Source of the DNA: Gammaproteobacteria bacterium
GTDB lineage: Bacteria > Pseudomonadota > Gammaproteobacteria > Pseudomonadales > Azotimanducaceae
Direction of reading: 5' to 3'
Assembly: GCA_026706935.1 (NCBI GenBank)
Contig: JAPOXV010000018.1
Span: 558,001 to 622,000 of the forward strand
DNA length: 64,000 bases
Shown: positions 37,133 through 46,061 of the stretch, in pieces
Layout: each line of letters starts with the position of its first letter
Numbering within the stretch: position 1 is the first letter of the stretch
The notes under the pieces: model-generated
Seen by the model: the letters and a program-made list of their open reading frames with translations, nothing else
Told to the model about the DNA's origin: nothing
The model's database searches: none
Translations under genes and position numbers: made by a program

Positions 37133-39460
37133 TTACTCCGTCGCTTCGTCCGAAAACTCAAGCACACAGCCAACCGTGTCATTCACAAACAGTTCGTCGA
37201 TTCGATCGGAGGAATAACCTAGTTCCCGCAACACCTCTTCCGTGTGCTCACCTAGTCTAGGTGAAGGACGATCTGCAGTCAGCTCAGAATCAGAAAATCG
37301 CCAAGCAAATCCGCCATACCACATATCGCGTACGTCCGGATGGGATTGCTTTTGAAACCAACTCCTTCGCGTAAATTCAGGATGGTCAAGAATCTCCAGA
37401 CAATCCACAACAACGACAACAGGTACGCCGGCATTTCGCAGCAAGCCAGACGCCATGTCGCGCGTCTGGTTACGCGACCACGACGTCACCAATTCCTCAA
37501 CTGCGTCGACATGGCGTAATCTCTCGGTAGCCGAATCGAATTCACTCGAATCGAGTCCGATCAGCGTTTTTAAGCGACACCATTCCTCGTCGTTCAAACA
37601 CGCAATGGCAATCCATTGGTCGGACTCAATGGTTGGAAAGACACCATATGGGGCATAATCCGGATGCCGGTTTCCCCATCGTACGAGCGGTTCGTCCTTC
37701 CCCGCCGCGATGATTTCTTCGCCGATGTACCCAATCGCGGATTCAAGCATCGAACCCCTTACGTTCTGTGCTTCGCCGGTCAAATCACGATTGATCACCC
37801 CGATTAGAGCACAGGTTGCCATCTGTAAACCAGTGAACGCATCCGTTTGGTAAAACCCCATCACCATCGGGTCATTCTCACGGTAACCGAACAACGCATC
37901 CCAACCGGCCATTGCTTCAATCGTCGCGCCGTTCGCTTTGTAATCTCGATACGGTCCTACTTCACCATAGCCAGACCAACATACATAGACGATATCAGGC
38001 TTTACATTCCGTAATGAGTCGAAATCCAGATCAAACTTGCGCATAACGTGCGGTGTGAAATTGCTCATAACAACGTCCGCGCTTGCGATGAGATCCTTCG
38101 CGACACCAACGCCGTCGTGGTGGTTTAAATCGATTGCGATTTCGCGCTTGTTTCGGTTCGTGCCGTTGAAATTCGGACCGACGTTGTATACGTGTGCATT
38201 CGCGTTTCGCACACAACCTTCAGGCAACGTGCCACGCCAGTTCCGCCAAACATCCACTCGCTTGTGACTCTCGACCTTGATCACATCTGCGCCAAGATCT
38301 GCCAACATCATCGTAGCGAAAGGTCCGATCCAAGCTTGGGTGAAGTCAACGACTCGGATACCTTGTAGAGGCCGTTCCCCTCTCGATCCAGAAGGCGACG
38401 GTAGCCGAACACCTTCCCACCGATAAGTCTTAACACGTTGTGCCAATCGCAGATCTGGTGGAGCGTACGTCTGCATCTTCGCAGGCAATCCTGGGAATAT
38501 CGACATTGCTCCTGTTGAGTCAGGAATCTTCTTTATGAAGTCAAGCGATTCCACCTGTCTGTTGTGGACCAAATCATGCGGAGTTTGAAACAACCCAAAT
38601 CGAGGTGCGCCACGCTCCATGACCCCTTCAAAAACCCGCTCTGGATCACAATGTTGAGAGGCTCGATTCAGAAAGTCGCTGAGTTTCGCTAGGTTTCGTC
38701 GTTTCTCTGGCGTGTCGAGGTCCAAGAGGATCGCTTCTTCTGCCACACCAAGTTCTGCAAGTACGTAAGAGAAAGTTACGGGGTCGAGCAAATTACCTGA
38801 GATTCTGCCGTTCCCAATCGGATAGAGCCTAACGCCTGTCGCCGGTCCGCCGTGTCTTTCATCGGCTCTTTCCATGTATTGTGAACGGACAAACGGCACC
38901 GTCGTTGTCAACGCATCCAATTGCGAGGTTTCAATCGACTCGATTGCACCCGTGGCAATTCGCTTAATAACCGCCGATAGTGTTGCAACGCTTGCGTGAA
39001 CGCCAACAACATACGAAACGATATTGCCTGGCATGCGCACAGGTTCTCTAGCGGGATCACCGTTGCACACTAGAAAACCAGACGCGGCTTCAAGCAGAAT
39101 TGGTGCGCCACCAATTTCCTCATATAGCCCACCACGCGCGAACGGTGTAACTCGGTGGAAGATCGTTTTCGGTCCTGGTTCGATACCAGCACGCGCCAAC
39201 TCCTCGAGCGTCCGGTTCGTCAATATGACGTCAGCGTCGGTCGCGAGTTCAGCGAGACCTTCTTCAACTAACCACTTGTTCGCCGACAGGTAGCGCCACA
39301 TGAGAGACTCACCGTTTGTACGCGGTGCACGACGCGGTAAATCGCCGCAAAACGCCATCCCCACTGCGACTTGTGCGCCCCATCGTGCTAGTTGGAGACA
39401 ACCGTAGGATAGTGCGGGATCATCGCCCAGTTCGAGAACGCGTAGGTTCTTAAACGTCAT
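37133..39460 (-). CDS. Tandem CaiB/BaiF (family III) CoA-transferase-like protein
   Basis: A 775-residue fusion of two CaiB/BaiF domains: N-domain about 1-360 and C-domain about 361-775 (LQGIRVVDFTQAWIGPFATMMLADLGADVIKVE). Family III CoA transferases carry a catalytic Asp in a (V)DxS motif. In the N-domain the matching segment is SIETSQLDA with Glu177, and in the C-domain NVRGSMLES with Arg568. Neither half has the expected Asp. Flanking parts are conserved (GNRHPDYAPYGVFPT). The protein may be inactive, use Glu177, or catalyse something else. It is divergent from the PhyH fusion, with an inverted repeat in the 158-bp gap. Confidence 0.85.
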   Translation of the reverse strand: MTFKNLRVLELGDDPALSYGCLQLARWGAQVAVGMAFCGDLPRRAPRTNGESLMWRYLSANKWLVEEGLAELATDADVILTNRTLEELARAGIEPGPKTIFHRVTPFARGGLYEEIGGAPILLEAASGFLVCNGDPAREPVRMPGNIVSYVVGVHASVATLSAVIKRIATGAIESIETSQLDALTTTVPFVRSQYMERADERHGGPATGVRLYPIGNGRISGNLLDPVTFSYVLAELGVAEEAILLDLDTPEKRRNLAKLSDFLNRASQHCDPERVFEGVMERGAPRFGLFQTPHDLVHNRQVESLDFIKKIPDSTGAMSIFPGLPAKMQTYAPPDLRLAQRVKTYRWEGVRLPSPSGSRGERPLQGIRVVDFTQAWIGPFATMMLADLGADVIKVESHKRVDVWRNWRGTLPEGCVRNANAHVYNVGPNFNGTNRNKREIAIDLNHHDGVGVAKDLIASADVVMSNFTPHVMRKFDLDFDSLRNVKPDIVYVCWSGYGEVGPYRDYKANGATIEAMAGWDALFGYRENDPMVMGFYQTDAFTGLQMATCALIGVINRDLTGEAQNVRGSMLESAIGYIGEEIIAAGKDEPLVRWGNRHPDYAPYGVFPTIESDQWIAIACLNDEEWCRLKTLIGLDSSEFDSATERLRHVDAVEELVTSWSRNQTRDMASGLLRNAGVPVVVVVDCLEILDHPEFTRRSWFQKQSHPDVRDMWYGGFAWRFSDSELTADRPSPRLGEHTEEVLRELGYSSDRIDELFVNDTVGCVLEFSDEATE

Positions 39461-39513
39461 TAGCTATGAGTAGTCCTTGCGCTCACTAAGGGTCGTCTAA
39501 CCGTCAATGGATT

Positions 39514-39534
39514 GGTCGAATGGTACGATCGACC
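39514..39534. promoter_or_regulatory. Inverted repeat in a divergent promoter region
   Basis: GGTCGA-N9-TCGACC lies in the 158-bp gap between the divergent CoA-transferase-like gene and the PhyH fusion. The position suits a shared operator, but 6-bp arms occur by chance and no regulator is adjacent. Confidence 0.25.
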
Positions 39535-39618
39535 GAAGTCATGAAGAATCCGTTTTCAGTTTGGGGCGATCTGTCACACCCGTATGCATAGCATTCTCAG
39601 ACACTACGACAGTTTGTA

Positions 39619-40863
39619 ATGCCCATGTCACGTCGAGAGCTACCGCAACGTACTGCTCTGCCCGTTCCGATCAGTGAACGATTTGAGTTCGTCAGTGAAG
39701 GATGGCTTGAATCTGCACACTCGTTCCTACGAGGCAAGCTGCACAAACTCGATGAGAAACTGACAACTGGTCGATTTGCGGCGGTTGAAACTTACACGGA
39801 TGCTCCACCACATCTCCAATGCCCAGACAATGTAGCTACTGTTCACATCGTTATTGAGAATGGGAAACTTGATGTCGGTTACGGGCGTGTAGCGAACGCG
39901 AATCTATCGGTAAAAGGTGATTACAACCGATCGCTCGTAATCGGAACTTCGGTTTACGAGAACCTTCCTGCACGAAGGGATCGCAATCAACGGGAGCTGC
40001 AACACCGACATGGGAACGTTCTTGAAGTTTCGGGATCTGGTTTTGCGAACGTCAACCCTGAGCTACTCAAGCTACTTTCAGGCTTGCACGACCACCTCGC
40101 GAGGCGAACGGTAGGAAATCCCGATATTCCTCACAAACTCAAGCACTTGGATGTTGAAACGCGTGTAAGCGAGGTCGAGGAGAACGGTTACACGATCTTC
40201 CAAAACGCGGTTACCGATGATTTTGTTGAGGAGTTGAATGACGACCTTGATCGTCTCTTTGAGGAGAACGGTCGTCGACAGGTAGCTGCAATGCTGTTGT
40301 CACGAGGTCCTCTCTGGGAAGAGATCGCGACGCACCCGCAGATTCATGCAGCGGCTCAGTACCTTCTAGGCGCGGACTGCAATCTTGGTCAATCCATTGC
40401 TTTCAGAAAACCGAAAGGTGCCGATACCCACCAGATACACAATGACCCACCCCACCCTCATACGGGTGAGCTTTGCTGCAACGTAACAACGGTGTGGGCA
40501 TTGAGTGACTTCGACGAAGACGCGGGACCAACGATCGTCGTTCCAGGAAGTCACAAGGAGAACCGAGTGCCAGATCAGGATGCGAAATCCCGTGCAATCA
40601 AACTAACGATGCCTAAAGGATCCGTAGCGATGTGGCATGGATCACTCTGGCACGGTGCTGCGATTCGAGAACGCGATGGAGAGCGGACCTCACTTCACAA
40701 TACTTATCTTCGCAATTGGGTGCGTACATGGGATAACTACCTAGAAATTGATCCCGCAATCTTGGAACGCAATTCTCCCACGCTAACCACGCTTGCCGGA
40801 ATCGACGATCTATACGGCAAGAACACCTACGATGGAATCGACTTCAAGCGTCTCGCCGCATAG
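39619..40863 (+). CDS. Phytanoyl-CoA dioxygenase (PhyH) family protein with an N-terminal SCP2-like domain
   Basis: A 414-residue protein. Residues about 185-414 form a non-haem iron/2-oxoglutarate oxygenase: the HxD motif is H274-N-D276 and the distal His is H345 (GSLWHGA), with a downstream Arg in GERTS. Residues about 25-130 look like a sterol-carrier (SCP2) fold: GWLESAHSFLRGKL, DAPPHLQCPD, VTI-type strands and a GDYNRSLVIGTSVY end. Such a fusion would present an acyl or steroid substrate to the oxygenase. Alternatives for the N-domain are open. It is divergent from the CoA-transferase-like gene. Confidence 0.8.
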   Translation: MPMSRRELPQRTALPVPISERFEFVSEGWLESAHSFLRGKLHKLDEKLTTGRFAAVETYTDAPPHLQCPDNVATVHIVIENGKLDVGYGRVANANLSVKGDYNRSLVIGTSVYENLPARRDRNQRELQHRHGNVLEVSGSGFANVNPELLKLLSGLHDHLARRTVGNPDIPHKLKHLDVETRVSEVEENGYTIFQNAVTDDFVEELNDDLDRLFEENGRRQVAAMLLSRGPLWEEIATHPQIHAAAQYLLGADCNLGQSIAFRKPKGADTHQIHNDPPHPHTGELCCNVTTVWALSDFDEDAGPTIVVPGSHKENRVPDQDAKSRAIKLTMPKGSVAMWHGSLWHGAAIRERDGERTSLHNTYLRNWVRTWDNYLEIDPAILERNSPTLTTLAGIDDLYGKNTYDGIDFKRLAA

Positions 40864-40874
40864 GAACAGGCGGA

Positions 40875-41639
40875 CTATACGGTAGCTTTCGCAGCCTCCT
40901 CGCGAGCCGCGCGTACTTTTTCGTTGGTTTGATTGAAGAGGAGGTCGCGACGACTCTTTTCTTCCTCTTCGCTTAACTTGCGTTTACCCAGATCCTGACC
41001 TACACGGTAGCCACGTTCAACCGCAGGACGACCACGTAACTGATACGCCCAGCGTTTCACGTTGGGAAACGACTCCCACATCTCCTCACCGATGACTCGA
41101 CTGACTAAAAAAGCCCAAGGCCAAGTGATGATGTCGGCAATCGAGTAATCGTTACCCGCGAGATATTCGTTGACTGCAAGTTGCGCATCCATGACGCCAC
41201 ACAGACGGTCAACTTCGCCGACGAATCGCTTTTCACCGTACTCGAGTTGCTTCGGATCGTCGGTGATGTTCTTCGCGTAATTCTTGAAATGGTTGGCGTT
41301 ACCCATCATCGGACCAAGATTTGCCATTTGCCAATGTACCCACTGCATGACGCGGACACGTTCACGACGTTCGGACGGCAGGAACTTCCCTTCCTTATCA
41401 CCTAAGTACTCGAGAATCGCCCCGGACTCAAAAATACTGATCGGATCACCGCCATCCGCTGGTGCATGGTCAACGATTGCCGGCATGCGGTTGTTCGGAC
41501 TAATACGTAAAAAGTCCGGTTTGAACTGATCACCGCCACCGATATCGACAGGAATGACGTTGTATTCCAACTCACATTCTTCAAGCATGATGCTGGCTTT
41601 CCACCCATTCGGTGTTGGCCAGTAATACAGATCGATCAC
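40875..41639 (-). CDS. Glutathione S-transferase, Nu/YfcG-Ure2-like
   Basis: A 254-residue GST. The N-terminal thioredoxin fold (LYYWPTPNGWKASIMLEECELEY) and NNRMPAIVDH with the glutathione-binding FESGAILEYL are clear. The all-helical C-domain follows. The TPNGWK segment is the sort seen in YfcG-type disulfide oxidoreductases. A role in redox or conjugation of electrophiles is likely. Starts at GTG 41639. It converges with the PhyH fusion 11 bp away, and is divergent from the MBL-fold gene. Confidence 0.88.
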   Translation of the reverse strand: MIDLYYWPTPNGWKASIMLEECELEYNVIPVDIGGGDQFKPDFLRISPNNRMPAIVDHAPADGGDPISIFESGAILEYLGDKEGKFLPSERRERVRVMQWVHWQMANLGPMMGNANHFKNYAKNITDDPKQLEYGEKRFVGEVDRLCGVMDAQLAVNEYLAGNDYSIADIITWPWAFLVSRVIGEEMWESFPNVKRWAYQLRGRPAVERGYRVGQDLGKRKLSEEEEKSRRDLLFNQTNEKVRAAREEAAKATV

Positions 41640-41717
41640 GGTAATTTCCCGTTCAATTGCGACTGCGTATATTAGGCGTGAGCCGGAGCCCCTAGCCTCA
41701 AAGGATCCAACAACGTA

Positions 41718-42353
41718 ATGATCGAGTGCATGCCGAACATATTCAAAGTCGAACCGAGCAAGATCACGCCGTCTAAATACATCAGCTTTTTCGTAGCGCG
41801 CAACACAGGTAATCTACTGTTTCCCTGTCTCGCAAGCTCCAGCACTTTTGAATCTTCCTGGCAAGAAATTCATGAGCTAGGCGGCGTTGCAAGTCAACTC
41901 CTCGGGGACATGCATTTCGCGACTAAACAAAACGACGTTCTGTATGCGGAGTTTGGCGCACCCACACGATGCAGTATCTTGGAAGAACCAGACGTCCGTC
42001 GCAAGGTGACGAATGTCGAGGCGTTTCCGTTTGAGAGACATGAAATCGCACCAGGAGTCATTGCGATCCCAACACCCGGGCATCGCCCTGGCGCTGTCAG
42101 TTACTTAGTCGATATTGACGATACGAATGTGTTGTTCGCGGGGGATTCCATCTGGCATGACGAGAAGAAATGGATGGCACTATCTAACAAGAAAAACCGT
42201 CCGATGATGAAAAACACCCTAGTCTCGTTACGTGAAGAGCGATTTACATCCTTATTCGTTAACAGTTCGGTCAAGAATCCAGTGTACCGAATAGATTTCT
42301 CGAATCATGTCGAGAAAAACGAATTCCTCGATGAATTGGCGGACGCGCTTTAA
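41718..42353 (+). CDS. Metallo-beta-lactamase-fold protein with a degenerate metal site
   Basis: A 211-residue protein with the second half of an MBL fold: the TPGHRPGAVSYLV and FAGDSIWHD segments (His and Asp of the metal site) are clear. The first metal motif HxHxDH is missing. At that place the sequence is LLGDMHFATKQND, so at most one site is left. It may be a hydrolase with one metal ion or a binding protein. ATG 41718 or 41730 may be used. Convergent with the 38-residue membrane peptide, 3 bp between their stop codons. Confidence 0.6.
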   Translation: MIECMPNIFKVEPSKITPSKYISFFVARNTGNLLFPCLASSSTFESSWQEIHELGGVASQLLGDMHFATKQNDVLYAEFGAPTRCSILEEPDVRRKVTNVEAFPFERHEIAPGVIAIPTPGHRPGAVSYLVDIDDTNVLFAGDSIWHDEKKWMALSNKKNRPMMKNTLVSLREERFTSLFVNSSVKNPVYRIDFSNHVEKNEFLDELADAL

Positions 42354-42356
42354 AGG

Positions 42357-42473
42357 TTACGAAATCACGAGTAGATAGATGGTGTAACCGGCGATGCCGA
42401 GAAAAATCACAAATACGACTACTAGTGCAGCTAGCAACCAGTGCAAGATCGATTTCGCGAGCTTCTTCATCAT
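42357..42473 (-). CDS. Small single-span membrane peptide coupled to the MatB-like ligase
   Basis: A 38-residue frame starting MMKKLAKS, followed by an uninterrupted hydrophobic run of about 25 residues (LLAALVVVFVIFLG and on) with a short C-terminus. Basic start plus one long helix fits a small inner-membrane protein. Its ATG overlaps the stop of the upstream ligase (ATGATGA, with the ligase TGA inside), so translation would be coupled. A second ATG is three bases later. The charge and hydrophobic pattern and the coupling make it likely real. Function is unknown. Confidence 0.6.
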   Translation of the reverse strand: MMKKLAKSILHWLLAALVVVFVIFLGIAGYTIYLLVIS

Positions 42474-44002
42474 CGTGAATCGGGCGTTACCGAAGACTCT
42501 GTCCTCGTGAACACTTCTCGGAATTGTTCACGAAGCGAGTTTTTCTGGACCTTACCCATGGCGTTGCGAGGCAGCTCTCCAATAGTCGCAACCCATTGTG
42601 GTTGTTTGAATCCAGCAAGTACGCCCTTGAGCTGAGCTCTCACATCACTCGTTTCAACGTCCTTTCCTGTCTCAGAGACGACAATCGCGACCACACCCTC
42701 TCCAAAATCTGGGTGAGGGGCTCCGATTACGGCGACATCTGCTACACCGGGTAGTTCACCGATCGCTGTCTCTACTTCCGCTGGGTATACGTTTAACCCG
42801 CCGCTTATGACGATGTCCTTCTCCCGGCCAACGATCGAGACACGGCCATCCTCGTCCTGCACCCCCATATCGCCCGTAACGAAGTAACCGTCGGTACGAA
42901 ATTCCTGAGCAGTCTTTTCTGGCATTTCCCAATAGCCTTTGAACACGTTCGGTCCTGTGAGTTCAATTCCACCTACTTCACCTGCCGGTCGTTCAATGCC
43001 GCGTTCATCGGCAATTCGAAGCGAAACACCGGGTAACGGAAAACCGACTGTTCCGGCTTTTCGTTCACCGTTGAGCGGGTTTGAAGTATTCATCAACGTC
43101 TCGCTCATGCCGTATCGCTCGAGGATTGCCATTCCCGACCTTTCGTAAAACTCGCGAAAGGTTTGCTCTGCTAGCGGCGCAGACCCAGATATGAACAATC
43201 GCATATTGCTCACCACGCGTTGATTGAATTCTGGATGTGCGAGGAGTCGCGTGTAGAAAGTTGGAACGCCCATGAGAACCGTCGCGTTCGGCAACTCGCG
43301 TATCGCGTTCTGCACGTCGAAACGCTGCTGGAAGATCATTGAGCTGCCACTCAGTAACACACAGTGGATGGCGACAAACAGTCCATGTACGTGGTAGATT
43401 GGTAGTGCATGAAGCAGTACGTCGTCTGCTCTGAATCCCCACACATCGTTTAACGTGAGAGCATTACTCAACAGGTTGCCGTGAGTGAGCATCGCACCTT
43501 TTGATCGCCCGGTAGTACCTGACGTATAAAGGATCGCAGCGACGTCATCGTGTGATCTTTTCGCGGAACTCTGACGACGCGACGTTACATGCTGCATCGC
43601 GTCGTCGAGGGAGCCGGATCCATCGTCTTTGAGTGTGAATTGGTCGATCGACGGAATGCCTAGGGATTCGATTCTCGACGACCCTACGTAGAGTTTCGGC
43701 TTAGCGTTTTCTAGGAAATAGCCGAGCTCATTCGACGTGTAAGCCGTATTTAGTGGAACATAAATCGCTCCGACTTGTAGGCATGCGAGGTATAGAGACA
43801 AGGTGAGCTGCGTCTTTTCACAATGTGCAACGACCCTATCCCCGACTGCAATGCCGCACTCATGAAGGACCGCTGCGACACAGTTCACTTGATCGAAGAG
43901 CTGAGCGTAGCTGACGGATTTGCTATCTTCGAACAGTAAACATGATTTGTCCGGATTTGCTTGAGCAACTTGAACTAGCTTGTCGTATAAACTCTCACTC
44001 AA
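42470..44002 (-). CDS. matB: Malonyl-CoA synthetase (MatB)-like acyl-CoA ligase
   Basis: ANL ligase of 510 residues. ILYTSGTTGRSKGAMLTHGN is the P-loop, and DVLLHALPIYHVHGLFVA and ERYGMSETLMNTSNP...GTVGFPLPGV follow the pattern of malonyl/methylmalonyl-CoA synthetases. The C-terminal Lys is in NAMGKVQK. It would activate malonate, or a related short dicarboxylate, to its CoA ester. The start codon seems to be TTG at 44002, with no in-frame ATG seen upstream. It is divergent from acetoacetyl-CoA synthetase, which also starts with TTG. The stop overlaps the start of the 38-residue peptide. Confidence 0.82.
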   Translation of the reverse strand: MSESLYDKLVQVAQANPDKSCLLFEDSKSVSYAQLFDQVNCVAAVLHECGIAVGDRVVAHCEKTQLTLSLYLACLQVGAIYVPLNTAYTSNELGYFLENAKPKLYVGSSRIESLGIPSIDQFTLKDDGSGSLDDAMQHVTSRRQSSAKRSHDDVAAILYTSGTTGRSKGAMLTHGNLLSNALTLNDVWGFRADDVLLHALPIYHVHGLFVAIHCVLLSGSSMIFQQRFDVQNAIRELPNATVLMGVPTFYTRLLAHPEFNQRVVSNMRLFISGSAPLAEQTFREFYERSGMAILERYGMSETLMNTSNPLNGERKAGTVGFPLPGVSLRIADERGIERPAGEVGGIELTGPNVFKGYWEMPEKTAQEFRTDGYFVTGDMGVQDEDGRVSIVGREKDIVISGGLNVYPAEVETAIGELPGVADVAVIGAPHPDFGEGVVAIVVSETGKDVETSDVRAQLKGVLAGFKQPQWVATIGELPRNAMGKVQKNSLREQFREVFTRTESSVTPDSR

Positions 44003-44132
44003 GGTTGCGCAGTAACAGAATTGAAGGCGTGTCTAGTTTACGCACGGCAACTGACGCAACACATACACGTTTGTTTCAAAATGCAACAGAATCAATATCT
44101 TAGATGTATTTCTTAACTCTGAGCGAGACACC

Positions 44133-46046
44133 TTGAACCAAGCCAAGTTACTCTGGAAACCTTCAGCTTCCGTCATCGAGAAGTCCAATCTAGCGACTTT
44201 CGCTCACGCACGTGGGATTCCGTTGGACTTTCCGATCCTCTACGAGTGGTCCATTCAAAACCGAGAGGAGTTCTGGAATGGCGTCTGGCAGTTCACGGGG
44301 ATCATAGGCACCAGAGGTACGGCGACTTTATCAGAATCCAAACCATTCGTGGACAGCGCGTGGTTCGACGACGCGACTCTCAATTTCGCAGAAAACCTGC
44401 TCAAATTTAAGGACGAAAAGACCGCGTTGGTCGAGATTAACGAGAGTGGTGAGCGGCTTGAACTCACCTACAAGCAATTGCACGTTCGCACCGCTGCGTT
44501 GGCGCGCGAATTGAAGCGCCTCGGTATTACGACAAACGACCGCGTCGCCGCTTGGTTACCGAACAACGCTGATACTGTCATAGCGATGTTAGCAACCACG
44601 AGCATCGGTGCGGTCTGGTCATCGTGTTCACCAGATTTTGGTATCGAAGGTGCGTTCGATCGGTTTAGTCAGATCGAACCGAAGTTGCTACTGGCTACTG
44701 ATCGATATCAGTACAACGGACGAACGTTTGACGTAACCGAAAACGTAGAGTCTCTGATAGCGCGTATGCCAAGCATCGAGCACACCTTATATCGTTCCGC
44801 TGATGCCGAACGGTGCGATTTCCAACGTCTTTATAAGAGCGAATCTGAAAACGTGGAATTCGAACGACTACCGTTCAATCACCCACTTTACATCATGTTC
44901 TCATCGGGTACTACAGGCGTACCGAAGTGCATCATCCATGGCGCGGGTGGAACACTGATTCAGCACGTTAAAGAACATCAATTGCACGTTGATCTGACTC
45001 GTAGCGATGTGTTGTTCTTTTTCACCACTACCGGTTGGATGATGTGGAACTGGCTCATCTCAGGTCTTGCTTCGGGATGTACCCTCGTTCTATACGACGG
45101 TTCGCCTTTCTTTCCGCGCCGGGATTCGCTAATTGATCTCGTCGACCAAGAACAAATCTCCGTATTTGGCGTTGGTGCGAAGTACATCTCAAGTATCGAA
45201 CACGTAAAGGTCAAGCCAAGGGAGACCCACGACCTGAGTTCGTTGCGCACCATACTCACGACAGGCTCCCCTTTGTCTCATGAATCATTCGACTATGTCT
45301 ATCGCGACTTTAAGAAAGACGTATGGCTCGCTTCTATTTCAGGTGGAACCGATCTGATATCGTGTTTTGTACTTGGTAATCCACTCTCCGGTGTCTATCA
45401 AGGAGAAATCCAAGGTCCGGGTTTAGGAATGGCTACGTCGGTGTTTGATGATAGTGGTCAGTCGCTTTTGGATCAGAAGGGCGAACTGGTCTGCACAAAG
45501 TCATTTCCAAGCGCGCCCATCGGATTTTGGAACGACACCGATGGGTCTAGGTATCACGGTGCATATTTCGCGCGATTCAACGAAACTTGGGCGCATGGCG
45601 ACTTTGCTGAGATCAATTCGACGACTGGGGGATACGTTATTCACGGTCGCAGCGACGCGGTATTGAATCCCGGAGGAGTGCGCATAGGAACCGCAGAAAT
45701 CTATCGCCAGCTTGAACGATTCGATGAGATAGTGGATGCTGTTTGCGTCGGACAGGACTGGGCAGACGACACGCGTATCGTCCTATTTATTGTCTTGAAG
45801 GAAGGACTACGTCTGAATAAGTACCTTCGCAAGGACATCAGGGCTGCGATTCGCAAGAACGCATCCCCGCGACACATCCCAGCCAAAATCGAGCAAGTCA
45901 CGGATATACCGCGTACGCGATCAGGAAAAATCGCTGAACTAGCGGTTCGCGAGATCATCCACGGACGCGAAGTGAAAAACACCAGCGCACTCGAAAATCC
46001 AGAGTGCCTGGTTCAATTTAAAGGTCACGACGCTTTAGAGTCGTAG
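44133..46046 (+). CDS. Acetoacetyl-CoA synthetase
   Basis: A 637-residue ANL ligase of the acetoacetate--CoA ligase type: LLWKPSASVIEKSNLATFA at the N-terminus, FSSGTTGVPKCIIHGAGGTLIQH as P-loop region (in part), TTTGWMMWNWLISGL, SISGGTDLISCF, and a C-terminal Lys in TRSGKIAELAVR. It activates acetoacetate, linking ketone-body or PHB products to acetyl-CoA. The start is TTG (44133), with GAG a short distance upstream and no in-frame ATG before it. Convergent with the cupin gene, 15 bp apart. Confidence 0.93.
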   Translation: MNQAKLLWKPSASVIEKSNLATFAHARGIPLDFPILYEWSIQNREEFWNGVWQFTGIIGTRGTATLSESKPFVDSAWFDDATLNFAENLLKFKDEKTALVEINESGERLELTYKQLHVRTAALARELKRLGITTNDRVAAWLPNNADTVIAMLATTSIGAVWSSCSPDFGIEGAFDRFSQIEPKLLLATDRYQYNGRTFDVTENVESLIARMPSIEHTLYRSADAERCDFQRLYKSESENVEFERLPFNHPLYIMFSSGTTGVPKCIIHGAGGTLIQHVKEHQLHVDLTRSDVLFFFTTTGWMMWNWLISGLASGCTLVLYDGSPFFPRRDSLIDLVDQEQISVFGVGAKYISSIEHVKVKPRETHDLSSLRTILTTGSPLSHESFDYVYRDFKKDVWLASISGGTDLISCFVLGNPLSGVYQGEIQGPGLGMATSVFDDSGQSLLDQKGELVCTKSFPSAPIGFWNDTDGSRYHGAYFARFNETWAHGDFAEINSTTGGYVIHGRSDAVLNPGGVRIGTAEIYRQLERFDEIVDAVCVGQDWADDTRIVLFIVLKEGLRLNKYLRKDIRAAIRKNASPRHIPAKIEQVTDIPRTRSGKIAELAVREIIHGREVKNTSALENPECLVQFKGHDALES

Positions 46047-46061
46047 CGTAATCGTAGTGTC

